In this document: positions 51,835 to 61,900 of the stretch, in pieces
Layout of the letters: each line of letters starts with the position of its first letter
Position numbering within the stretch: the stretch's first letter is position 1
Source of the DNA: Rhizobium sp. NZLR1
GTDB taxonomy: Bacteria > Pseudomonadota > Alphaproteobacteria > Rhizobiales > Rhizobiaceae
Direction of reading: 5' to 3'
Length of the DNA: 64,000 bases
NCBI RefSeq assembly: GCF_017357385.1
Contig: NZ_CP071633.1
Location: 744,001-808,000, forward strand
Position numbers and translations under genes: made by a program
Notes under the pieces: generated by a model
The model's database searches: none
What the model saw: the letters and a program-made list of their open reading frames with translations, nothing else
Told to the model about the DNA's origin: nothing

Positions 51835-53286
51835 ATGAGCATTCGAAATCCGTCTCCCTCGTTGTACAACGAGGATCTTGCACCCGCCGAGGAGCGTAAA
51901 TGGGGTGCATTCAGTATCTTTAACGTCTGGACATCCGACGTTCACAGCCTGTGGGGCTATTATCTGGCGGCGAGCCTGTTCCTGCTGTGCGGCAGCTTCG
52001 TCAATTTCGTCATCGCTATCGGCATCGGATCGCTGGTCATTTTCGTGTTGATGAGCTTGGTCGGCAATGCCGGCGTGCGCACCGGCGTACCTTTTCCGGT
52101 GCTGGCGCGCGCCTCCTTCGGCACATTCGGGGCGAATGTTCCGGCCCTTGTCCGGGCCGTGGTCGCCTGCTTCTGGTACGGGGCGCAGACCGCCGCTGCA
52201 TCCGGCGCCATCGTCGCCTTGCTGATCCGCAACGACAGCCTGCTCGCCTTTCATCAGAACAGCCATATGCTCGGCCACTCGACCCTCGAACTCATCTGCT
52301 ATGTGATCGTCTGGGCGCTGCAGCTGCTGATCATTCAGCGGGGGATGGAAACGGTTCGCAAGTTCCAGGATTGGGCCGGTCCGGCCGTCTGGATCATGAT
52401 GCTGATCCTTGCGGTCTATCTGGTCGTCAAATCAGGCACCTTCTCCTTCGGTGCCGAAATTCCGCGCGACGTGCTGATCGAAAAGACCAAGGATGCCGGC
52501 GTGCCGGGCGAGCCAGGCTCGGTCGCAGCGCTTGCCGCCGTGTCCGCCACCTGGATCACCTATTTCGCGGCGCTCTACCTGAACTTCTGCGATTTCTCGC
52601 GTTACGCAACGAATGAAAAGGTGCTCAGGAAAGGCAATCTTTGGGGGCTGCCGATCAATCTCCTGGCATTCTGCCTCGTCGCAGGTGTGACGACCACCGC
52701 CGCCTTCACCGTCTACGGGGAGGTCCTGCTGCATCCGGAAATGATATCGGCGAAATTCGAAAGCTGGTTCCTGGCGCTGCTTGCGGCGCTGACATTTGCG
52801 ATCGCAACGCTCGGCATTAACGTCGTGGCGAATTTCGTGTCGCCGGCCTTCGACTTCGCCAATGTCTTCCCACGCCAGATCAACTTCAAACGCGGGGGAT
52901 ATATCGCCGCAATGATCGCTCTCGTGCTTTACCCGTTTGCCCCCTGGGAGACAGGTGCGGCGCATTTCGTCAATTTCATCGGATCGACCATGGGACCGAT
53001 CTTCGGCGTCATGATGGTGGACTACTATCTCATCCGCAAGAGCCAGCTGAACGTCGAGGCGCTTTACCATGAGAATGGCGAGTTCCGCTTCCAGAACGGA
53101 TGGCACGGCAATGCCTTCATCGCATTCGCGGTCGGCGCGCTTTTCTCCTCGATCCTGCCGACCTTCACCAGCATCCTGCCGGATTGGTGGGGTACCTATG
53201 GCTGGTTCTTCGGCGTCGGAATCGGCGGGGCGATCTATTTCGTGCTGAGAATGGGCGCGCGGCGCAATCCAGCCTTCGCGTCATGA
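51835..53286 (+). CDS. NCS1-family nucleobase/allantoin/hydantoin transporter
   Basis: A 483-residue inner-membrane symporter with about twelve helices. NCS1 features: NEDLAPAEERKWGAFSIFNVW at the start, SFGTFGANVPALVRAVVACF (the helix 2-3 region), MMVDYYLIRK near the end. Family members import cytosine, purines, allantoin, hydantoins or thiamine with Na+ or H+. The ATG has GGGAGGG upstream. No catabolic genes lie nearby, so the cargo is not evident. Confidence 0.92.
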   Translation: MSIRNPSPSLYNEDLAPAEERKWGAFSIFNVWTSDVHSLWGYYLAASLFLLCGSFVNFVIAIGIGSLVIFVLMSLVGNAGVRTGVPFPVLARASFGTFGANVPALVRAVVACFWYGAQTAAASGAIVALLIRNDSLLAFHQNSHMLGHSTLELICYVIVWALQLLIIQRGMETVRKFQDWAGPAVWIMMLILAVYLVVKSGTFSFGAEIPRDVLIEKTKDAGVPGEPGSVAALAAVSATWITYFAALYLNFCDFSRYATNEKVLRKGNLWGLPINLLAFCLVAGVTTTAAFTVYGEVLLHPEMISAKFESWFLALLAALTFAIATLGINVVANFVSPAFDFANVFPRQINFKRGGYIAAMIALVLYPFAPWETGAAHFVNFIGSTMGPIFGVMMVDYYLIRKSQLNVEALYHENGEFRFQNGWHGNAFIAFAVGALFSSILPTFTSILPDWWGTYGWFFGVGIGGAIYFVLRMGARRNPAFAS

Positions 53287-53292
53287 CAAACG

Positions 53293-53321
53293 AAGGGCGC
53301 CCGGCATTGCCGCGCGCCCTT
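53293..53321. terminator. Bidirectional terminator between NCS1 and chemoreceptor genes
   Basis: AAGGGCGC (53293-53300) pairs with GCGCCCTT (53314-53321), with an inner CGGC/GCCG stem closing a three-base loop after one mismatch. T-rich bases follow on the plus strand. It lies between two convergent stop codons. Confidence 0.75.
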
Positions 53322-53344
53322 TATCGACTCCTGTTGCCGATAGT

Positions 53345-55228
53345 TCAGCGGCGTGCGGCAACCGCATGCACCGTTGCGCGGGCCATTGGTTGTTCCATTG
53401 TTCTAGCGGTGGAGCGAAGGGCTGAGGATTGGCTAGATGCGGCGTCGTCGAGCCTGAACTGGCTGATGAGTTCGCGCAGCGTCTGGGCCTGCTGGGCTAG
53501 CGAATCGGAGGCAGCGGTCGATTGTTCCACCATGGCCGCGTTCTGTTGCGTGGTCTGATCCATGCGATTGACGGCGACGTTGACTTCGCTGAGGCCGACC
53601 GACTGCTCTTTCGCCGAGGTGGCGATCGAATCCATATGGTGATTGATCTGGCTGATGAAGCCACCAATGGTCTTCAGGGCCTGGCCGGTGTCGCGCACAA
53701 GCTTGACACCGCTTTCCACCTCTTTCGACGAGTTCTGGATAAGACCCTTGATCTCCTTGGCAGCCGTTGCGGAACGCTGCGCAAGTTCGCGCACCTCCTG
53801 GGCGACGACGGCAAAGCCCTTGCCGGCCTCGCCGGCTCTTGCCGCTTCCACGCCGGCATTCAGCGCGAGAAGATTGGTCTGGAATGCAATTTCATCGATG
53901 ACACTGATGATGTTGGAAATCTGCTGAGACGAGGTTTCGATCCGCCCCATTGCCTCCTCGGCGTGGGACACGACCTCGGCGGAGATCCCGGCGCTGCGAT
54001 TTGCCTCGGTGGCGACCGTGCGCGTCTCCTCGGTTCGCTTGCTGGAGTTCGACACATTCGCCGTGATCTCTTCCAGCGCAGCCGCGGTTTCTTCGAGCGA
54101 CGCTGCCTGCTCCTCCGTGCGTTTTGAAAGATCGCCCGCACCTGAGGAGATCTCCCGCGAGCCTTCGTCGATCGTGCCGATGCTTTCGGAAATCGCTCGA
54201 AGCGTTGTGCCAAGCTGCGTGACAGACTGGTTGAAGTCACGGCGCAGCGCCTCGAAGTCGGGTGCGAAGGCCTCGTTGAGCTGGAAGGCCAGGTCGCCTG
54301 CGGCCAACCGCTTTAGACCGGCGGCGAGGCCCGAGGTGGCGATGCGTAGCCGCTCCGAGGCGTCGGCTTCGGCCTGCCTCTGTGCGGCAACGCGGTCGGT
54401 CTCCGCTCTATTGCGATTCTCCTCGGCTTCCATCGCCATCCGCTTGTTGGTGATCGCGGCCTGGCGGAAGATTTCGACCGCCTCCGCCATCGACCCGATT
54501 TCGTCGGCGCGGTCGGCGAACGGGATCTCCGAACCGGTGTCCCCGTCGGCCAGCCGTCGCATCGAAGCGGTGATGCCGGTAATCGGATTGGCGATGCTCT
54601 TCAGCACGAAGGCGACAGCGCCGAGAACGAGCAATCCGGCAACACCGATCGTTGCAAGCAGGTAGAATTCTATGGAGGCGAAGGTCTCCTTGCTGAGGTC
54701 GGCAGCCTTCTTGCTGCCACTGACGTTCAACTCGACCAGGGCCGCTGTGGCTTCCTTGAGCTTGTCCGAATAGGAGCGCATCTCCCCGCCGAGATATTTC
54801 CCGGCTTCTTCGGTCTTGTTGGCGCGGGAAAGATCAAGCAACTGCGCGCTACTGGCGATGTAGCCTTCGACGCTTTCCTCGATCGTCTTGATCAACTCGC
54901 GCTCGTGGTCGGATGAAGCCAGAGGAAGGTAGGCGTCCGCCGATTTGCGAATCGCATCCTCGGCGACCTTGATGGCCTCTTCGCGTGTTTTCTTTTCCGC
55001 CTCCGTCTGCGCAATGATGTGATCGCGGTAAACGAGGCGCAAATTCGTCATGGCGAGATTGATCGCCTGGGAAGCCTGTACGCTCGGCAACCAATTACTT
55101 GCAATCTCTTCCGTCGATCCGTTCGTCTTCCGAAGACCATCGACCGCGAGATAGGCGACAAGGCCGAAAAGAAGAGCTATGACACTGAAAATCAACAGCA
55201 AACTTGATTTGATGTTTGGGCGGCGCAT
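53345..55228 (-). CDS. Methyl-accepting chemotaxis protein with four-helix-bundle-like sensor
   Basis: A 627-residue inner-membrane chemoreceptor. First helix SLLLIFSVIALLFGLVAYLA near residues 9-28; periplasmic helical bundle (about 30-185) resembling the 4HB_MCP sensor (NWLPSVQASQAINLAMTNLR); second helix LLATIGVAGLLVLGAVAFVL; HAMP; then the signalling hairpin [20 protein letters not shown] and [18 protein letters not shown]. No adjacent che genes. The ATG has GAGGAC upstream. Confidence 0.94.
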   Translation of the reverse strand: MRRPNIKSSLLLIFSVIALLFGLVAYLAVDGLRKTNGSTEEIASNWLPSVQASQAINLAMTNLRLVYRDHIIAQTEAEKKTREEAIKVAEDAIRKSADAYLPLASSDHERELIKTIEESVEGYIASSAQLLDLSRANKTEEAGKYLGGEMRSYSDKLKEATAALVELNVSGSKKAADLSKETFASIEFYLLATIGVAGLLVLGAVAFVLKSIANPITGITASMRRLADGDTGSEIPFADRADEIGSMAEAVEIFRQAAITNKRMAMEAEENRNRAETDRVAAQRQAEADASERLRIATSGLAAGLKRLAAGDLAFQLNEAFAPDFEALRRDFNQSVTQLGTTLRAISESIGTIDEGSREISSGAGDLSKRTEEQAASLEETAAALEEITANVSNSSKRTEETRTVATEANRSAGISAEVVSHAEEAMGRIETSSQQISNIISVIDEIAFQTNLLALNAGVEAARAGEAGKGFAVVAQEVRELAQRSATAAKEIKGLIQNSSKEVESGVKLVRDTGQALKTIGGFISQINHHMDSIATSAKEQSVGLSEVNVAVNRMDQTTQQNAAMVEQSTAASDSLAQQAQTLRELISQFRLDDAASSQSSALRSTARTMEQPMARATVHAVAARR

Positions 55229-55360
55229 TGAAAGTCCTCGATCGAACTTCCGGCTTCTGACCGGACTGGATGAGGAGTTTCTAACAAAAACAATTTAACG
55301 ATTTGCTCAATATGTAAAACGCCGTTTACCACCTTTTTGGAAAGCCTATGTCGCTTTTGC

Positions 55361-55453
55361 GCTCAGGGGGCTGTCTACGCACGCCACTACGCTCTCAACT
55401 GGCTGATCGGCTACATGGATCAGGACTGGGACGATATTTCCACGGATACGTGA
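55361..55453 (+). pseudogene. Remnant C-terminus of a DUF4272-like protein
   Basis: The bases encode VYARHYALNWLIGYMDQDWDDISTDT before a TGA; only the first ~20 residues of this tail are distinctive (ARHYALNWLIGYMDQDWDD). This matches my memory of the end of DUF4272 proteins. No start codon or upstream domain is present, and a nearby out-of-frame AYVAFALR segment suggests a frameshifted body. The surrounding 381-base gap (55229-55609) otherwise holds no gene that I can see. Confidence 0.5.
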
Positions 55454-55609
55454 TTGCACGCGCCTTGCCACGATGAAGGCGCTGGGTCAGCCCTCCACAT
55501 CGAGGCAGATGCATGTTTTACGAAATAGCATTATGATGGGCTGACCGCCTGACCGGCAGACGGATGGCTGCGGATATGTGATCCGTGCGGGAGTGGAGGA
55601 CGGCAGGAT

Positions 55610-56653
55610 TTGGAACAGCTGAAGAATCTGGACAGCATTTCCCCGCGGGCCGGCAGCGGTTCGACATCGCCGCCCTATGAACGTCCCGGCGTCGTGGCTG
55701 CTGCCGTTTACCAGCATGGGCAACGCATTCGCGACATCAGGATAGAAGAGGCCGGTGAATGGCGAGGCCGGGAGAATGCCGTCGTCTGGATCGGCCTGCA
55801 CGAGCCGGATGAAGTGCTGCTGCACCAGGTCCAGGCCGAGTTCAATCTCCATGCCTTGGCGATCGAGGACGCGGCACAGCCCCACCAGCGACCGAAGCTG
55901 GAGACCTATGGGGACGCAATGTTCATCGTTGCCCGGACCGCCCATATGAAGGATGACGAAATCGTCTTCGGCGAAACGCATTTGTTCGTCGGTCGCGGTT
56001 ATGTCGTCTCGGTCCGCCACGGGGACTCGTCCTCGTACCTGGCGGTGCGGCAGCGGTGCGAGGCGACGCCGACGGCGCTGGCCCACGGCGAGAATTATAT
56101 TCTTTATTCCATCCTGGATTTCATCGTCGACAACTACATGCCGGTGATCGAGGTCGTGCAGGAGGAGGTCGAAAAACTTGAAGATCTGGTGCTGCGCGAA
56201 CAGCTGGCAAAGTCCGACATCGAACGGCTTTACCTCTTACGCCGCAAGCTTCTGCGGCTGCGCAATGCCGTGGTGCCGCTCGTCGACGTCTGCCGGCGAT
56301 ATGAGCATGTCGATCTTCCCGGCATGGATCCGACGCTGCAATCGCTGTTTCGCGATGTGACCGATCATGTGCGCCGGGTCCAGGAGGATATCGACGCGCT
56401 GCGCGAGGTGCTGGCCTTCGCCTTCGAGGCCAGTGTGATGATCGGCCAGACGGAGCAGACGGCGATTGCCCGCAAGCTTGCCGCCTGGGCGGCGATCCTC
56501 GCCGTTCCCACCGCGATCGCCGGTATCTACGGCATGAATTTCAGCGATATGCCGGAACTGAAATTCCAGTATGGCTATTTCTTCGTGCTGGGTGTCATTG
56601 CCGTCTTGTGTCTGGGTCTGTTCGGTTTTTTCCGCCGAAGGAAGTGGCTGTAA
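55610..56653 (+). CDS. CorA-family magnesium/cobalt transporter
   Basis: A 347-residue pentameric-type channel subunit. Long cytosolic N-terminal alpha/beta part (VVWIGLHEPDEVLLHQVQ, FIVARTAHMKDDEIVFGETH), a long stalk helix (LREVLAFAFEASVMIGQTEQ), then two C-terminal membrane helices around the YGMNF signature that forms the ion-selectivity loop, ending in basic FRRRKWL. The start is a TTG at 55610; the ribosome site GGAGG is ten bases upstream, so the exact start is uncertain. Divergent from the chemoreceptor gene. Confidence 0.93.
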   Translation: MEQLKNLDSISPRAGSGSTSPPYERPGVVAAAVYQHGQRIRDIRIEEAGEWRGRENAVVWIGLHEPDEVLLHQVQAEFNLHALAIEDAAQPHQRPKLETYGDAMFIVARTAHMKDDEIVFGETHLFVGRGYVVSVRHGDSSSYLAVRQRCEATPTALAHGENYILYSILDFIVDNYMPVIEVVQEEVEKLEDLVLREQLAKSDIERLYLLRRKLLRLRNAVVPLVDVCRRYEHVDLPGMDPTLQSLFRDVTDHVRRVQEDIDALREVLAFAFEASVMIGQTEQTAIARKLAAWAAILAVPTAIAGIYGMNFSDMPELKFQYGYFFVLGVIAVLCLGLFGFFRRRKWL

Positions 56654-56667
56654 TTGCCAGAGGCGCG

Positions 56668-57441
56668 TCACCGCAGCGCGCGCAGCAGCCGATCTCGATG
56701 TTTGCTGATGTAGTCGATGTCGTTTAGATACAGCCGATCGTCTCCTGCGGCCACGTCCTCCACGAAGGTCTCGTCTCCGGCCGAGGCCCTTGTTTGCATG
56801 AAATTCACGAGCGCTTGAAGCCGCCTGCAGATCGTCTCCGGCAGCTGGCGCCGCTCTTCTGCCGTCGTGCCGTAAGCCATGCAGAAGATTTCCGTCCGCC
56901 GCAGCTGCTCATCAAGGCCTGATATCACGCCGGGATTGGAAGGATCGGACAAGGGCCCCCAGCGGTAAACAGCATAGGCCAGATCCCATAGGCGCGGCGC
57001 GGGATGGGCGGCGTCGAAATCGATGACCCCGACAGCCTCATGTTCTGCGGTTGCGACATTGTAAGGCGCATAATCTCCGTGGCAGACGATCTCGCGCGGT
57101 TCCTGCGGCGGCAGCATCCATGTCTGGACCTCGCCATCCCTTGCCAGAAACCCTTGAGACGCCGAGTGAAAATCGCGCAGAAGCCTGGCCGCGGAAATCA
57201 GCATGGTCTCTGATCCGACAAATGGGTCACGCAAGTCTTCGCAGACGCGCCCGGAGACGTAGCTGACGATCTCCTGGCCTTCCCCTGTGATGTCGATCGG
57301 CACCGGCGCTCCCAGAAAGTCTCTGGTCCTGAGATGGCGCAAAAACCGATGAACCGTCGGCGTCCATACGCCTGATGGTCTGATGACGGTGTTGCCGTCA
57401 CGCCAGATCTGCCCGGCTCGCCCGCCCTCCAATGGTTTCAC
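56668..57441 (-). CDS. Aminoglycoside phosphotransferase-like (APH-family) protein
   Basis: A 257-residue protein kinase-fold enzyme. The catalytic loop HGDYAPYN and the metal-binding VIDFDAAHPAPRLWDLAY are intact, as in APH and choline/homoserine kinase relatives. The start is a GTG at 57441 with AGGAG eight bases upstream. It ends 14 bases from the convergent CorA gene and lies 25 bases downstream of the MBL-fold gene. Substrate (drug, sugar or metabolite) is unknown; resistance function should not be assumed. Confidence 0.88.
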   Translation of the reverse strand: MKPLEGGRAGQIWRDGNTVIRPSGVWTPTVHRFLRHLRTRDFLGAPVPIDITGEGQEIVSYVSGRVCEDLRDPFVGSETMLISAARLLRDFHSASQGFLARDGEVQTWMLPPQEPREIVCHGDYAPYNVATAEHEAVGVIDFDAAHPAPRLWDLAYAVYRWGPLSDPSNPGVISGLDEQLRRTEIFCMAYGTTAEERRQLPETICRRLQALVNFMQTRASAGDETFVEDVAAGDDRLYLNDIDYISKHRDRLLRALR

Positions 57442-57466
57442 GTCATGGTCTCCTGCATGCTATCCC

Positions 57467-58348
57467 CTATGCGTGATTCCGTTTTTCGATATGGGCCTGA
57501 ACCGTGGCGCCAAGATTTGTCTCGTGGCAGTTCCGGTAGAATGTCACCGTATCCAAAGGCATCCCGTCGGGAATGATGACGAAATCTTCAAGCCGGAAGT
57601 CGCTTGAGCGGCTGAGTTGTCCATCCGCCAGTTGGTTTTCGCTCAACCCATCGACACGATCGGCCAAGGCTTCGAAATAGACGAGGTTCGCATTCACCGT
57701 TGAAGGTGAAGACGTCTGGCCATGCGCGGGGATGACCAGTCTCGCATCGAGGTCACGGATACGCTCCAGCGAGGAACGGATCAGGCGAAGGTCTTCGGCA
57801 CTTTTGCTCCAGACTTCGGGAATGGGGTATTCCACCGCATCGACCGCCAGGCAGATGCGAAGTTCGGGGATCCATACGGCGATATGGTCGGGCGTGTGCC
57901 CGGGCGTATGGATCAGTTCGAGCGTGAGATCGCCGCCGTTGAGAACCATCGAGCCGGAGAAGGTGATATCGGGACCGATGAGCTCGACATTCCGAAATCT
58001 CGATTCCTGACTGGCCTTGTCTCTGAGGATCTGCTGCGCGGAGGGATCACGCAAGCGGTCGAGCGCCGCGGCATGCGCTATGATGGGAGCGCGGCCCGCA
58101 ATGGCGGCATTTCCCCAGAAATGATCCCAATCCATGTGCGAGTTGATGACCATCAGCGGGCGAGCTGCAGCCTTCTCTTCAAGCAGATCCAGCGCCATTC
58201 GGCATAGCTCGGGCGTCCCGAGCGTATCGATCAGGACGTTGAACCTCTCGGTCCGGACAAACACGCCATCGACTTCGTCGCCCGCTCGAACGATCACGAT
58301 CCGGTCGTCAAGTTCGGGATAGGAGCACAGTTCTACCGATACATCCAC
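57467..58348 (-). CDS. MBL-fold metallo-hydrolase
   Basis: A 293-residue metallo-beta-lactamase-fold hydrolase. The metal-binding motif is SHMDWDHFWGN (H-x-D-x-D-H arrangement), followed by LELIHTPGHTPDHIAVW with the third His, the later Asp in CLAVDAVEYP and the VIPAHGQ His. Start is a GTG at 58348 with a weak GAGA site. Natural substrates of this subfamily include lactones, thioesters and phosphoesters; none is evident here. It is probably co-transcribed with the APH-like gene 25 bases downstream. Confidence 0.88.
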   Translation of the reverse strand: MDVSVELCSYPELDDRIVIVRAGDEVDGVFVRTERFNVLIDTLGTPELCRMALDLLEEKAAARPLMVINSHMDWDHFWGNAAIAGRAPIIAHAAALDRLRDPSAQQILRDKASQESRFRNVELIGPDITFSGSMVLNGGDLTLELIHTPGHTPDHIAVWIPELRICLAVDAVEYPIPEVWSKSAEDLRLIRSSLERIRDLDARLVIPAHGQTSSPSTVNANLVYFEALADRVDGLSENQLADGQLSRSSDFRLEDFVIIPDGMPLDTVTFYRNCHETNLGATVQAHIEKRNHA

Positions 58349-58417
58349 GTCTGGTTGTCTCTATTGCAATCGAAGTGTTTTCATTCAGTACATCAAATCT
58401 TGCTCAGGTGCCCGCCC

Positions 58418-58801
58418 TTAAGGATGGTGCGACTTCCGCTCTACGGGAACATGCACATCCCAAGTTTTCATCACGGTGTTCGGCACCGCGGCTGCGCAAA
58501 TCACCATGACGCTGGGTTTCGAACGGCCGAGGCTCGTCGGCGTCCATTGTGTTTGGAGCGGGACCGCGCATCGAGGAACCAGCACCTTGGCGTTGGGCTC
58601 CAACGCTTGCCATTGCTCGCTCCCCTTGGCGTTCTCACCCGAGATGAAACGCCTGGCCTCCTCGCGGATCTCAAACAGGCCGTGCTTGTGAGGAGTCGAA
58701 CGATCGGTATCGATGCTCCAGGAGGCGAGGGACGAGACGCACGCTGCAAGCGTTGCAGTGACGAGTATCGTTCGAAACACCGATGCGCCGTCAACAGCCA
58801 A
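58418..58801 (-). CDS. Small secreted or lipid-anchored hypothetical protein
   Basis: A 127-residue protein starting at a TTG that has a perfect AGGAGGG seven bases upstream. The N-terminus is hydrophobic (FRTILVTATLAACVSSLAS), either a Sec signal or a lipobox-like LAAC. The mature part includes NAKVLVPRCAVPLQTQW and PSVMVICAAAVPNTVMKTW with two cysteines that could pair. The look is of short periplasmic proteins seen in rhizobia (memory, not a search). Function unknown. Confidence 0.72.
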   Translation of the reverse strand: MAVDGASVFRTILVTATLAACVSSLASWSIDTDRSTPHKHGLFEIREEARRFISGENAKGSEQWQALEPNAKVLVPRCAVPLQTQWTPTSLGRSKPSVMVICAAAVPNTVMKTWDVHVPVERKSHHP

Positions 58802-58969
58802 ATGGGTACCCTCCTGGGAGAGGCGAGACTACCCAAAAGCGGCATGAATCCTCAAGCACTCTCTGCATCATTGAGCGCCGTTGATGAGCGAACGTCGGTG
58901 CGATCGGTGATCGTCGCGCATCGCGAATTGGCGGTTTCGGTGGAACAACCACCGCCAAGGGAAGTTTGC

Positions 58970-61900
58970 ATGGAAAGCAACTCGAGGCGGCGGCCGATGC
59001 CATTTTCTACGAACCAGGGTGTGTTGAGCACCCCACCCCGGATCTATTATGTCAATCCGCTTCTACTTCAGGGCATCGACGCATGGCGCGAGGTTTTCGA
59101 CCATGCGGCGGATACGGGTTTCGATCGTGTGCTGACGGCGCCTCTCTTCGACCGGGGCGGGGAGTGCAGCGTCTTTGCCCCGCGGGACTTCGATCGCCTC
59201 GATCCTCCGCTGTCGCTCGGGAGCGCGGTCGAGGATGGGGTAGCGCGCTTGGCGGAGGCTGCCGGCAAGAGCGGTGTCGCCTTGATGATGGACCTGATGC
59301 TCGATGGCAAGTCTCGGGATCCCGAAGCGGGCTTTCATCCCGTCGACCCCCGTCGCTCACCATTAGACCCGGCGGAGCCGATGTCCGCGATGGCGGCGGA
59401 GTCTCAATCCCGGCTATTGGAAGAATGGACCGAACGGCTGCGAAGACTGGCCCCTCTAGGCCTCTCCGGCTACCGGGTGCTCGGGATCGATCGCGCCGCG
59501 CCGACGCTCTTCAAATCGCTGATTTCGGCGGTGCGCGAGAAGGCGGACGCGCAATTCTTCGCCTGGACCCCCGGCACCGATTTCGGCGCGAGGGAAGCGG
59601 TCAAGGATGCAGGCTTCGATGGATGTTTTTCATCGATGGCCTGGTGGGATTTCGACGAGAGATGGTTTATCGAAGAACACCGCGTGCAGGCGTTATTCGG
59701 CCGGCAGATCGCCTTTCCGGAGCCGCCATTCTCCCGGCGGATCGCGCACGGAACCGAGAGCCGCGAAATCCTCGAACGGCGCGCCGTCCGTGCGCTGCGC
59801 CTTGCCGCCGCGCTCGGTGGTGGCGTGATGGTTCCGATGGGCTTCGAGTATGGCGCAGCCACGCCGCTCGATCCGACCCATGGGAATGGAACGGGCTTGC
59901 GAGGCCTGCGCCATGACCTCGCTTTCGATATCTCCTCCCAAATTCGCCTTGCGAACACGGAAATCGGCAAGAACCCAGATGCCTTCGCTGCAACGCTTCG
60001 GCTCATCCGCAACGCCAATGGCCCGGTCTCAGCGCTTCTGCAATCCGAGGCGGAAGACCTTCGCAGCACGGAGAATGTGCGCTTCATCTTAATCAACAGG
60101 GACCTTCGGAAAAGCGCGCCCGCTCCGGTTACGGCACTTCGCGAAGCGGCTTCGGGTTTTCTTCCCGTGGCTGCCGGCAGCGCGGCTCTACGGCTGCGGG
60201 CAGGGGAGACCCTGGTAATCGAAGGCAAAGCGCCGGCACCGATCACATCCCGGCCCATTCTCGATATCGAGCAGGCGACGGCGTCGCCGCGGCTCGCCAT
60301 CGAAAACATCCTGCCGCGCGTCGATGAAGGGCGCTTCCCAGTCAAGCGAGTGGTCGGCGACATCGTCACCGTCGAGGCAGATATATTCGCAGACGGCCAC
60401 GACCCGATCGCCGCCGTCCTGCTCTGGCGGCCGCTCGATGCGGCGGACTGGAACGAGACGGAGATGCAGCTGGTCGAAAACGACCGCTGGCGCGCCGAAT
60501 TCCTGTTGGAGCGGACCGGCCGCTATGAGTTTGCCGTCGAGGCATGGAGGAACCTGTTTGCGATCTTTCGCTACGAACTGACGAAGAAGAACGATGCCAG
60601 GCTGGACCTGAAGCTCGAGCTGCAGGAGGGGGTGAATCTCGTCCGCTCGGCTGAGACCCAGGCCAGCACAGCGCTCAGCGCGGAATTGAAAGCCCTTGCC
60701 GACCGTCTCGAACACGCGCCGGATGCCGAGCGCGCGGCGATCCTGCTTGATCCTAAGACATCGGAACTGATGAACAAGGCCGACAGGCGGCCGTTTCGGC
60801 TTTGCTCGGCGGCAAGCGCCGTCGATGCCGAACGCAAGGCCGCCGCCTTTGCCAGCTGGTACCAGATCTTCCCGCGCTCGCAGAGTGGCGATCCGGACCG
60901 GCATGGCACGTTCGACGACGTCATCGCGAGATTGCCGGCCATCCGCGATATGGGCTTCGACGTGCTCTATTTCCCGCCAATTCATCCGATCGGTTCGACC
61001 AACCGCAAAGGCCGCAACAACAGCCTGAAAGCCGCGCCGGATGATCCCGGAAGCCCCTATGCCATAGGCTCGGAGGATGGCGGCCACGATGCCATCCATC
61101 CAGAACTTGGCGAGTTCGAGGATTTCCGGCGGCTGATCGAGGCGGCGGGCCGGCATGGCCTGGAGATCGCCCTCGACCTCGCAATCCAGGCGTCGCCGGA
61201 TCACCCCTGGCTCACGGAGCATCCTGGCTGGTTCGACTGGCGTCCCGACGGCACGATCAAATATGCCGAAAACCCGCCGAAGAAATACGAGGACATCGTC
61301 AACGTCGATTTCTACACCAGGGATGCGCTACCTTCGCTATGGGTGGAGCTCAGGGATGTCGTCCAGCTTTGGGTGGACCAGGGCGTCAAACTTTTTCGCG
61401 TCGACAATCCACACACCAAGCCCTTTCCGTTCTGGGAATGGCTGATCGGAGACATCAGGGCGCGTCATCCCGATGTCGTCTTCCTGTCGGAAGCCTTCAC
61501 CAAGCCGAAGGTCATGTACAGGCTGGCAAAGATCGGCTTTTCCCAGTCCTACACCTATTTCACCTGGCGCAATGCCAAGTGGGAACTCGAGCAATATATG
61601 CGGGAGCTGACGGAGACGGCGGCGAAGGAATTCTTCCGCCCGCATTTTTTCGTCAACACCCATGATATCAATCCGGATTTCCTGCAGAACGCACCGCGCC
61701 CGGCCTTCCTGATCCGCGCAGCCCTTGCCGCCACCCTCTCGGGCCTGTGGGGCGTCTATAACGGTTTCGAACTTTGCGAGGGGCGCCCCGATGCCAAGCG
61801 CAAGGAATATGCCGATAGCGAGAAGTACGAGATCCGCGCCTGGGACTACGACCGACCGGGCAACATCATCGCCGAGATCAGCATGCTCAACCGCATCCGG

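Noticed and set aside
56668..57441. Antibiotic-resistance interpretation of the APH-like gene
   Set aside because: APH-fold kinases act on many metabolites; no resistance context, mobile element or known resistance-specific motif is present.
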